DNA of 7,101 nucleotides. Origin: an uncultured Methanobrevibacter sp. Lineage in GTDB: Archaea; Methanobacteriota; Methanobacteria; Methanobacteriales; Methanobacteriaceae. The stretch lies in the NCBI GenBank assembly GCA_904501935.1, contig CAJGDA010000079.1:1-7101 (forward strand), given 5' to 3'. Positions 1 to 5,512 of the stretch are shown one piece after another. The translations under genes and the position numbers were made by a program. Position 1 is the first letter of the stretch, and the number at the start of each line of letters is the position of its first letter. Below the pieces are notes generated by a model that ran no database searches, was not told where the DNA came from, and saw only the letters and a list, made by a program, of their open reading frames with translations.

Positions 1-716
1 CAACAGTATTGCTTCCTGCAACAGCAGAAGCTTATGTTTTAAAAAATCAAAAATTATTGCAAGAATATGTTGTAGACTGTTTAAGATATTGCATTCTTAC
101 AGTTATTCCAATGTGTGTAATTATAAGCATGTTTAGCCTGCCTATTATTCAATTACTGTTTGGAAAAGTTTATACTCCGGGTTCAGGAGTTTTAAGTATC
201 TTAGTAATAGGAATGTCTTTTTATAGTATATATATGATTAGTAGCAGCATACTTCAAGGTACTGGAAATCCTAGATTGCCAATGTATATTCTGCTTTTAG
301 GTACTGTAATAAATATTGTATTGAATGCATTTTTTGTTAAAATAATGGGCATTATAGGTGCCGCTATAGCAACAACAATAACCACATGTATATTAATGAT
401 TATAATAATGCTATTAGTGATTAAGACTACCAAAATATCAATTCCTTGGAAAAATATATTGCTAGTATTAATTTGCAATTTAATTTTAATGGTAGTTTGT
501 TATGTAATTCCTAAAACATTGATTGGTTTAATCATGGGAATTATAATTGGTAGTTCCATTTATATGGTATCATTAATAGGGTTAAAAGTTTTAACAAAAC
601 GCGATATAAGCTTTTTTAGCCAGTATATGAACAAAATTCCTATACTAAAAAAATATACTCCTAAACTAGTTAAATATATTGAAAAAAAAGAATTATTATA
701 TAAAATAGATGAATAA
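1..716 (+). CDS. Polysaccharide flippase (Wzx/MATE-like, MOP superfamily), C-terminal half, 5' partial
   Basis: Integral membrane protein that probably flips lipid-linked sugar units across the cytoplasmic membrane for surface-glycan assembly. The reading frame is open from base 3 and continues left of the window; the TTG at base 9 is an internal leucine, not a start. About 237 residues are visible, against about 450-500 for the family. Numbering from base 9, hydrophobic segments lie near residues 28-51, 60-82, 92-112, 115-138, 148-166 and 171-194, so six helices, followed by a lysine-rich cytoplasmic tail. The stretch LQGTGNPRLP before a helix and GIIGAAIAT between helices are typical of the oligosaccharide flippase family. 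The gene is strongly AT-rich (two rows counted at 22-25% GC), lower than all other genes here. Its neighbour Ugd makes a glycan precursor, which supports the role. Another MOP-superfamily exporter (for example a MATE pump) is possible; the substrate cannot be told. Confidence 0.8.
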   Translation, partial: TVLLPATAEAYVLKNQKLLQEYVVDCLRYCILTVIPMCVIISMFSLPIIQLLFGKVYTPGSGVLSILVIGMSFYSIYMISSSILQGTGNPRLPMYILLLGTVINIVLNAFFVKIMGIIGAAIATTITTCILMIIIMLLVIKTTKISIPWKNILLVLICNLILMVVCYVIPKTLIGLIMGIIIGSSIYMVSLIGLKVLTKRDISFFSQYMNKIPILKKYTPKLVKYIEKKELLYKIDE

Positions 717-790
717 TGAAATATTATTTACTGAATGACAATTAGAGTTTTGAATATTTTATTAGCTAACATTCGATTTCACATATTTGC

Positions 791-886
791 TGGTTGATGA
801 TTATTTTTTTAAAATTCATAAAATCACTTATTTTGTGATTTGACAGTTTTAATTAAAAATAAAAAATTTTTCGATGGTTGATGATT
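791..886. repeat. 12-base direct repeat TGGTTGATGATT, two copies 84 bp apart
   Basis: TGGTTGATGATT occurs at 791-802 and again at 875-886, both in the gene-free stretch. Outside the 12 bases the flanks diverge, apart from shared T-richness. Function is unknown; two copies are too few for an array and could be chance or a decayed duplication. Confidence 0.4.
821..841 (+). terminator. Possible terminator hairpin downstream of the flippase gene
   Basis: AAATCAC at 821-827 and GTGATTT at 835-841 form a 7-bp stem with a 7-base loop, about 105 bases after the flippase stop. A T-run (804-810) lies just before it and TTTT (847-850) just after. Archaeal termination depends mainly on U-runs, so the T-run may matter more than the weak stem. 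Confidence 0.3.
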
Positions 887-1026
887 CATGTTTTGTGAAA
901 AAATTTATCTTAATTTTGCTTTGAGAATTGGATAACAATTCAAAAATTTGACCTATGGCGAAATGGTTAAAAAGGAATTTAATTTGACAGATGAATAGAT
1001 TTAGAAGGTAAAAACATTAGAAGAAA

Positions 1027-1051
1027 ATGGAATAATCTTATGGTATTCCAT
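1027..1051 (-). terminator. Hairpin terminator candidate for the ugd operon
   Basis: ATGGAATA (1027-1034) and TATTCCAT (1044-1051) are perfect inverted repeats, an 8-bp stem with a 9-base loop. Read on the minus strand, it lies about 67 bases after the ugd stop and is followed by TTTTC and a second run of five T near 1010-1014, as expected for a terminator of the leftward transcript. On the plus strand T-runs also follow (TTTTTT near 1064-1069, and eight T at 1089-1096), so it could stop transcripts from both sides. Confidence 0.45.
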
Positions 1052-1117
1052 ATGCCTCCAACATTTTTTGATAATATCATTGTTCTTATTTTTTTTACAA
1101 ATGATAATTAATTCCTA

Positions 1118-2341
1118 TCAATCTCTCCTAAACAAATCTCTTGTATATACCTTATCCATGACATCGCCGAGAATATTTGAATCAAATCGATTTGCGAGAA
1201 TAACATCGCTTTCACTCTTGAAACGGTCAATATCATTTACCACTTCAGATCTAAAGAATTCACTTCCATTCTCTAATGTTGGTTCATATATGATTATAGG
1301 TATTCCTTCTGCTTTTATATGCTTCATAATGTCTTGTATCGCAGATGCACGGAAATTGTCACTGTTGCTCTTCATGGTAAGTCGATAAATCCCAACTGTT
1401 TCAGGATTCTTTGAGATAATCTGTTCAGCAATGAACTCCTTACGCACTGAATTGGAGTGAACAACAGCTTCTATCATAGTTTGCGGAACATCTTTATAGT
1501 TTGCCAACAACTGCTTTGTATCTTTAGGCAAACAGTATCCTCCATATCCAAATGATGGATTGTTATAATGTCCGCCAATACGAGGATCCATACATACGCC
1601 ATCTATAATCATCTGTGTATCAAGACCTTTGGTCTGAGCATAGGTATCAAGTTCATTAAAGTAGCTTACTCTTACAGCAAGGTAAGTGTTTGCAAAAAGC
1701 TTAATGGCTTCGGCTTCTGTTAAATGTGTCAATAATATTGGAATATCCTGTTCAGGACAATCAAATCTCTTTTCTTCTTCTCTTGCACCTTCTAAAAGAA
1801 GATCTGCAATCATCTGCCCTTCTTCTTTTTGGTCATCATCACATCCAACAACTATGCGGCTTGGATGAAGATTGTCATAAAGCGCTTTTGACTCTCGAAG
1901 GAATTCCGGACTGAATATGATATTTTTAATGCCATACTTTTCACGCACAGACTCTGTATATCCAACAGGGATTGTTGATTTAATGACCATAAGAACATCC
2001 GGATTTACTTTGAGGGTCCATTCTATTGCATCCTCAACTGCTGATGTATCAAAGAAATTGTTGACGTCATCATAATTTGTTGGTGTAGCTATAATAACGA
2101 GTTCGGCATTCTTATAAGCGGTTTCCTTATCAGTAGTTGTATGCAGATTCAGTTCACGTTTACCTTCACGTGTCTCTTTAAAAAATCTTTCTATCTCATC
2201 ATCCTGTATAGGACTAATAAACTGATTTAATTTTTCTGCTTTTGATTCTGTTGTTGTAATAGCTGTAACATCATGTTTTTGGGCCAGTAGAACAGCAAGG
2301 GAAAGCCCTACATATCCTACACCGGCAACTGTAATTTTCAT
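1118..2341 (-). CDS. ugd: UDP-glucose 6-dehydrogenase
   Basis: Cytoplasmic enzyme that oxidises UDP-glucose to UDP-glucuronate with two NAD+, supplying uronic acid for surface polysaccharide. The 407 residues match the family's usual 390-410 and closely resemble bacterial Ugd of the E. coli type. The N-terminal Rossmann fold has GVGYVG at 7-12; KSTIPVG (121-127), FSPEFLRE (143-150) and KLFANTY (214-220, Lys214) follow; the nucleophile is Cys270 in GYGGYCLPKDTKQL, with Asp274. The C-terminal UDP-binding domain ends KVYTRDLF. All catalytic residues are present. Odd point: at the end of strand beta-2, where family members have Asp (Asp29 in E. coli), this protein has Thr29 within a Thr-Thr-Thr run. 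A charged stretch near 167-195 is about ten residues longer than in E. coli. The start is set by AAGGAG ten bases upstream. It trails NOG1 by 14 bases and faces the flippase. Sequence similarity suggests a bacterial origin (inference). An enzyme acting on another UDP-hexose is less likely. Confidence 0.93.
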   Translation of the reverse strand: MKITVAGVGYVGLSLAVLLAQKHDVTAITTTESKAEKLNQFISPIQDDEIERFFKETREGKRELNLHTTTDKETAYKNAELVIIATPTNYDDVNNFFDTSAVEDAIEWTLKVNPDVLMVIKSTIPVGYTESVREKYGIKNIIFSPEFLRESKALYDNLHPSRIVVGCDDDQKEEGQMIADLLLEGAREEEKRFDCPEQDIPILLTHLTEAEAIKLFANTYLAVRVSYFNELDTYAQTKGLDTQMIIDGVCMDPRIGGHYNNPSFGYGGYCLPKDTKQLLANYKDVPQTMIEAVVHSNSVRKEFIAEQIISKNPETVGIYRLTMKSNSDNFRASAIQDIMKHIKAEGIPIIIYEPTLENGSEFFRSEVVNDIDRFKSESDVILANRFDSNILGDVMDKVYTRDLFRRD

Positions 2342-2351
2342 TTTAAATTGT

Positions 2352-2357
2352 CTCCTT
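2352..2357 (-). promoter_or_regulatory. Ribosome binding site of ugd, overlapping the NOG1 stop
   Basis: On the minus strand AAGGAG lies ten bases before the ugd ATG, and its first two A's are the last two bases of the NOG1 TAA stop. This spacing fixes the ugd start and suggests translation of ugd can follow on from NOG1. Confidence 0.6.
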
Positions 2358-3384
2358 AGTAATATTCATCTTCTTCTTCTTTTTCTTCAATATTTCGATC
2401 TATTTTCTTAATTTTGTCGATTTTTTTATTTATTTCATCTACTCCATCACCTTCAATGGCGGAAATAAAAATAGAGTTTTCCTCATCATCGATATATTCA
2501 TTGAGGTATTCTCTATCTTCAACGAGATCCATTTTATTAAATAAATAGATAACAGGGATTTCTGAAAAAATTTTTTCAATTTGCTTTAACAGGTTATATT
2601 GATTGTCCAAGTGGAAACCACAAGTTTCGGATGCATCAAAAATAAATAGGATTGCATCTGCCAAATGCTCAAGAGCTACAATCGCATTCATTTCAATATC
2701 ATTCATCTCTAAAACAGGTCTGTCAAGCAAACCTGGAGTGTCAATAATTTGAATATGCTTCCAGTGTCTTTCAGTGTGGCCTATCTGTATACCTTTTGTG
2801 GTAAATGGATAGTTAGCAACTTGAGGATCAGCGCTACTAAGCTGTCTGAGCAATGTGGATTTGCCCACATTAGGAAAACCTGCAATAACAATGGTTGTCG
2901 CATCAAAATCAATTGTAGGCATATTTCTTAAATTCTGTTTTGCAAAATCCAAAAAGTCCAAATCCTTTTTAATCTTAGTTACAACAGAAGCAATTCTTCC
3001 ATAAGCTTCCTTTTGGATTGCAGTTGCTTTTTCAGATGGATTTTTTCTTATTTTTGCACCATATTCTTTTTCAAGTTGAGTTATAATTCCATAAGCCCAA
3101 TTAAGTGCTCCAAGGGCCTGCTTCATATCATCCACACCAACGGTAATGTCAATGTAATCTTGGTAAAATGGATGTAAACTTTCAATTTCAGGAATTGCGT
3201 CGATAATTGATTTTAATTTATCTTTAATTACTTGACATGAAGTGACTACTCTTCTCTCTTCAATTCTTTTACCTTTTAAATGTTTTGGCATTTTTTGACT
3301 TCTAATTAAGTCAGCTTGTTTTTTACCTCTGCTGAACCCTTTGTCAAGTAATTCTTGTGGCGTCGGTATTGTTGGTATCATCAT
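2356..3384 (-). CDS. NOG1-type GTPase (ribosome assembly), 342 aa
   Basis: GTPase of the archaeal/eukaryotic NOG1 branch of the OBG-like family, which in eukaryotes acts in maturation of the large ribosomal subunit; the archaeal role is inferred from that. The first ~165 residues are a helical NOG1 N-terminal domain beginning IPTIPTPQELLDKGFSRG. The GTPase domain follows: G1 GFPNVGKS at 169-176, Thr-rich switch I in NYPFTTKGI, G3 DTPGLLDRP from 215, G4 NKMD at 283-286 and G5 SAIEG at 308-312. The tail is acidic (EEKEEEDEYY). Numbering uses the ATG at 3384. A GTG at 3393 would add three residues and overlap the AMMECR1 stop by one base, but that GTG is itself part of a GTGATT Shine-Dalgarno five bases ahead of ATG-ATG, so I prefer 3384. 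Archaeal NOG1 is shorter than eukaryotic NOG1 (about 650 aa), as here. It is the third gene of the leftward operon. Confidence 0.9.
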   Translation of the reverse strand: MMIPTIPTPQELLDKGFSRGKKQADLIRSQKMPKHLKGKRIEERRVVTSCQVIKDKLKSIIDAIPEIESLHPFYQDYIDITVGVDDMKQALGALNWAYGIITQLEKEYGAKIRKNPSEKATAIQKEAYGRIASVVTKIKKDLDFLDFAKQNLRNMPTIDFDATTIVIAGFPNVGKSTLLRQLSSADPQVANYPFTTKGIQIGHTERHWKHIQIIDTPGLLDRPVLEMNDIEMNAIVALEHLADAILFIFDASETCGFHLDNQYNLLKQIEKIFSEIPVIYLFNKMDLVEDREYLNEYIDDEENSIFISAIEGDGVDEINKKIDKIKKIDRNIEEKEEEDEYY

Positions 3385-3387
3385 TTT

Positions 3388-3394
3388 AATCACT
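3388..3394 (-). promoter_or_regulatory. Ribosome binding site deciding the NOG1 start
   Basis: Minus-strand AGTGATT precedes the ATG at 3384 by three bases (AAA follows). The same core, AGGTGATT, stands the same short distance ahead of the oxidoreductase ATG at 5513. Both match the 3' end expected for archaeal 16S rRNA (ATCACCTCC). The site includes the last base of the AMMECR1 stop codon, so the two genes are probably coupled in translation. Confidence 0.55.
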
Positions 3395-3950
3395 ATTCAA
3401 AAATTTGTCCTTGGAACTTGTACACATCGCAACTTTCATCTTTCCAGCTATCTGCACTAATTCCAGCTTTCATACATGTGTGTTCTAAAAATGTTTCTAT
3501 ATCAAATTTGTTTTCTGTAGCAACTTGCGGGAGCAGTAATCCTCTTGAATATCCTTTTTGAATAATTAAACCGTCACGACCAATTTCAATTTCTTCAAAG
3601 TATTGGTCAGGGTGCGCTACTATAATCATTTCAGGTTTAGTTAAGACTGTAACTTCCAAATCAAGTTCGTTAAATTCATCAAGAGTTACTTGTGGAAATC
3701 TAGGGTCATTTACTGCAGCTGCAATTGCAACATCAATTGTTGCTTCGATTGCGCTTTTAATAGGTTCGGCATATCCAATACAACCTCTTAAATTGTTTCT
3801 TTTATTCAATGTAACAAAAACACCTAATTTTTCATCTAATTCAATTGGATAACCTTCTCCTTTATCTAATTTTTCACCAGTCTCTAAATAATGTTTGATT
3901 GAATCTTTAGCTAATTCGACTAAGTATTTTCCAGTTTCATCACTTATCAT
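3393..3950 (-). CDS. AMMECR1-domain protein, 185 aa
   Basis: Small cytoplasmic protein of the AMMECR1 family, conserved in archaea, bacteria and eukaryotes; the biochemical function is not established. The hallmark LRGCIG motif is at residues 54-59, with Cys57 the conserved cysteine. The second conserved block, LLLPQVATE at 138-146, and the C-terminal FLEHTCMKAGISADSW (154-169) are also present, so the domain is complete and of normal length. The start ATG at 3950 overlaps the TldD stop by one base (TAATG), and GGAGG lies nine bases upstream inside the end of tldD, so translation is probably coupled. In many prokaryotes this domain is fused or linked to Memo-like and radical-SAM proteins; neither is in this window. 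Instead it sits between a TldD peptidase and NOG1. Confidence 0.92.
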   Translation of the reverse strand: MISDETGKYLVELAKDSIKHYLETGEKLDKGEGYPIELDEKLGVFVTLNKRNNLRGCIGYAEPIKSAIEATIDVAIAAAVNDPRFPQVTLDEFNELDLEVTVLTKPEMIIVAHPDQYFEEIEIGRDGLIIQKGYSRGLLLPQVATENKFDIETFLEHTCMKAGISADSWKDESCDVYKFQGQIFE

Positions 3951-5320
3951 TATCCCATTCCTCCAACTAATGCATTTAAAATTCTTGTATGAGGCCCACC
4001 ATCACCAACAGGTGCTGTTTGACCATCTTTTCCACAAAAACCAACACTCAATTTAAAATCATTGCCAATTGCATCAATGTTTTTCAATGTTTCTAGAATA
4101 TTTCCAGATAAAGAGACATCTCTAAGAGGTGTTGTTATTTCACCTTTTTTAATTAAATACCCTTCTGCGGCATTAAATTGGAAAATGCCTTTACCTGTAT
4201 CTACCTGGCCACCCCTTGAGCCTTTAAGATAAATCCCGTCAGGAATATCTTCAATTAATTCTTCAAAGGTATTATCTCCTGGCTGTAAAAATGTGTTGCT
4301 CATTCTCACAATGGGCTGGTCAGCAATTAGAGATCTTGCATTTCCAGAAGATTTCATATTTAATTTTGATGCTGTTTCTCTTGAATTTAAAAGGGAAACT
4401 AATTTCCCATCTTTTACTAATTGATTAGGTTTGGTTTTTACACCTTCCACATCATAAGGATAATATCCAAAACCTTCTTTTAGGCTTGCATCATCGAATA
4501 TATTTACAATATCGGATGCAATTTGTGTGCCCATTTTATCTTTAAGTATGGAATCATTTTGTAAGATTAAATCTCCTTCAACAGCATGGCCTAATGCTTC
4601 ATGAATAAGAACGCCAGTCAATTCAGGGTCGGCAATTACTGAGAAGTTTCCGGAAGGAGCACTTTCTGCATCAAGTAATCTGACGGCTTTTTCACCTATT
4701 TTCCTTCCAAATTCTTCAATATCTGCATCGGCAATTACTTCAAATCCTTTTACTCCTCCAAGACTCCCATGTCCGAATTGGATGATTTCACCATTGGTTG
4801 CAGATGCGTTCAAAGCCATTCTTACTCTGCTTGTTTTTACTTGGATTTCACTGGCTTCGCTGCTCATGAACAATGCATCAACTTCACTATCTCCATAGCT
4901 TACTGTAGTGCTGTTGACTTTTTCGATATTTGCGGCATCATTTGCTGCTTTCATAATGTCTTTTTTTTCTTCTATGGATATGTCTTTAAATGGTATTTTA
5001 ACGTCTACAGCTATTTTGTCTTTAATTATTTCTGTTTCACTTAATTCAACATCTCCTTTAAGCGAGTTTGAAAACTTAATGGCTGTATCGGCAATTTCAT
5101 TAATTTTAGATAAGTCTGTAGTATATGCAAAACCCCATGCTCCATTATTTAACACTCTTACTCTTACGCCTAGGCTCATTCCAGTGTTAATTTCATCGAC
5201 ATCGCCATCTTTCATTAAAAGAGCGGTATTTTCACCAATTCCTGCTCTAATGTCGATGTAATCTACTTCAGGGTTGGTTTTTGCTATAACTTTTTCGAAT
5301 AAATTAATGTATTCTTCCAT
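3950..5320 (-). CDS. tldD: TldD/PmbA-family zinc metallopeptidase
   Basis: Cytoplasmic metallopeptidase of the TldD/TldE family. In bacteria TldD and TldE (PmbA) form a complex that trims unfolded peptides, for example the microcin B17 leader. The 456 residues fit the family (about 440-480). The N-terminal domain, up to about 220, has the typical VDYIDIRAG and GMSLGVRVRV stretches. The catalytic subunit motif HEALGHAVEGD is at 240-250, giving an HExxxH zinc site with His240, Glu241 and His245. The third expected ligand is Cys429 in SVGFCGKDGQ near the C-terminus. These residues mark it as the active TldD side, not the TldE side, which lacks them. GSRGGQVDTGKGIFQF and the NALVGGMG end are also typical. 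The start at 5320 is preceded by GAGGGAT at five bases. It is the first gene of the leftward operon; no pmbA/tldE partner lies in the window. The substrate in archaea is unknown. Confidence 0.93.
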   Translation of the reverse strand: MEEYINLFEKVIAKTNPEVDYIDIRAGIGENTALLMKDGDVDEINTGMSLGVRVRVLNNGAWGFAYTTDLSKINEIADTAIKFSNSLKGDVELSETEIIKDKIAVDVKIPFKDISIEEKKDIMKAANDAANIEKVNSTTVSYGDSEVDALFMSSEASEIQVKTSRVRMALNASATNGEIIQFGHGSLGGVKGFEVIADADIEEFGRKIGEKAVRLLDAESAPSGNFSVIADPELTGVLIHEALGHAVEGDLILQNDSILKDKMGTQIASDIVNIFDDASLKEGFGYYPYDVEGVKTKPNQLVKDGKLVSLLNSRETASKLNMKSSGNARSLIADQPIVRMSNTFLQPGDNTFEELIEDIPDGIYLKGSRGGQVDTGKGIFQFNAAEGYLIKKGEITTPLRDVSLSGNILETLKNIDAIGNDFKLSVGFCGKDGQTAPVGDGGPHTRILNALVGGMG

Positions 5321-5327
5321 GTTATCC
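5321..5327 (-). promoter_or_regulatory. tldD leader and ribosome binding site region
   Basis: Read on the minus strand, GAGGGAT ends about three to four bases before the tldD ATG (the motif extends to about 5331). It fits the archaeal 16S tail imperfectly but is the only Shine-Dalgarno-like stretch in the leader, and it supports the ATG at 5320 as start. Confidence 0.45.
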
Positions 5328-5372
5328 CTCGATAAGATTAATTATTATAATATTATATGTATGGTTTACATG

Positions 5373-5383
5373 TTTTATAAAAG
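5373..5383 (-). promoter_or_regulatory. TATA box for the tldD operon
   Basis: Minus-strand CTTTTATAAAA with an A-rich stretch just upstream (AATTAAAAAA) looks like an archaeal BRE/TATA element. A start about 25 bases downstream, near 5348-5352, would give a leader of about 30 bases before tldD. No second promoter is obvious between the four genes of the operon. Confidence 0.5.
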
Positions 5384-5440
5384 TTTTTTAATTCGGGCAA
5401 TGTTGAAATTCGAACATTTAACTACTTTTATGTGCTAGTT

Positions 5441-5470
5441 TTTTTATAAATAATATTAGCTTTTTATATT
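5441..5470 (+). promoter_or_regulatory. TATA boxes for the GMC-type oxidoreductase gene
   Basis: Two plus-strand candidates: TTTTTATAAATAA from 5441 and TTTTTATATTA from 5461. Starts about 25 bases downstream would give leaders of roughly 40 or 20 bases before the ATG at 5513. I cannot tell which is used. The tldD TATA on the other strand lies about 60-80 bases away, so the two promoters are back to back. Confidence 0.45.
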
Positions 5471-5502
5471 ATGAAAAATAATATAACACATGTTAATATT
5501 TT

Positions 5503-5510
5503 AGGTGATT
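5503..5510 (+). promoter_or_regulatory. Ribosome binding site AGGTGATT
   Basis: AGGTGATT, followed by GA and the ATG at 5513, is the best match in the window to the expected archaeal anti-Shine-Dalgarno. It fixes the start of the oxidoreductase, whose Rossmann fold begins immediately (MIVIVGTGAGGG). Confidence 0.75.
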
Positions 5511-5512
5511 GA

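Larger units (their letters stand above)
717..1117. other. Gene-free, AT-rich stretch between convergent genes
   Basis: This 401-base stretch lies between the stops of the flippase (plus strand) and ugd (minus strand), so it needs no promoter for either. I see no convincing coding frame, tRNA or known RNA gene. It contains an AT-rich hairpin at 821-841, a hairpin with an 8-bp perfect stem at 1027-1051, T-runs on the plus strand at 804-810 and 1089-1096, and a 12-base direct repeat at 791-802 and 875-886. It may be plain 3' flanking sequence with terminators, or the worn remains of a former gene or element. The size is large for a compact methanogen genome. Confidence 0.6.

Noticed and set aside
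254..478. Minus-strand hydrophobic frame of 74 codons
   Set aside because: Antisense to transmembrane segments of the flippase; isoleucine/valine-rich codons on one strand give hydrophobic shadows on the other.
791..886. The repeated TGGTTGATGATT as the start of a CRISPR array or attachment-site pair
   Set aside because: Only two 12-base copies, no third at the 84-base period, no cas or integrase gene, and no tRNA target nearby.
992..1111. A plus-strand open stretch of about 38 codons across 995-1108, looking slightly protein-like
   Set aside because: It has no start with a Shine-Dalgarno, its only ATGs are internal, it ends in a T-run translated as hydrophobic residues, and it crosses the hairpin at 1027-1051. 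I recognise no family in it.
1068..1388. Plus-strand frame of 106 codons
   Set aside because: Mostly antisense to the C-terminal part of ugd, which has full family motifs on the other strand; no ribosome binding site.
2352..2357. AAGGAG before ugd taken as a foreign, bacterial-type ribosome binding site proving transfer
   Set aside because: The AMMECR1 gene in the same operon also has a GGAGG (3964-3960), so GGAG-type sites are normal here and do not distinguish foreign genes.
4769..5261. Two plus-strand frames of 91 and 117 codons opposite the start of tldD
   Set aside because: Both lie antisense to the conserved N-terminal domain of TldD and give low-complexity, Phe- or Ser-rich translations with no recognisable domain.
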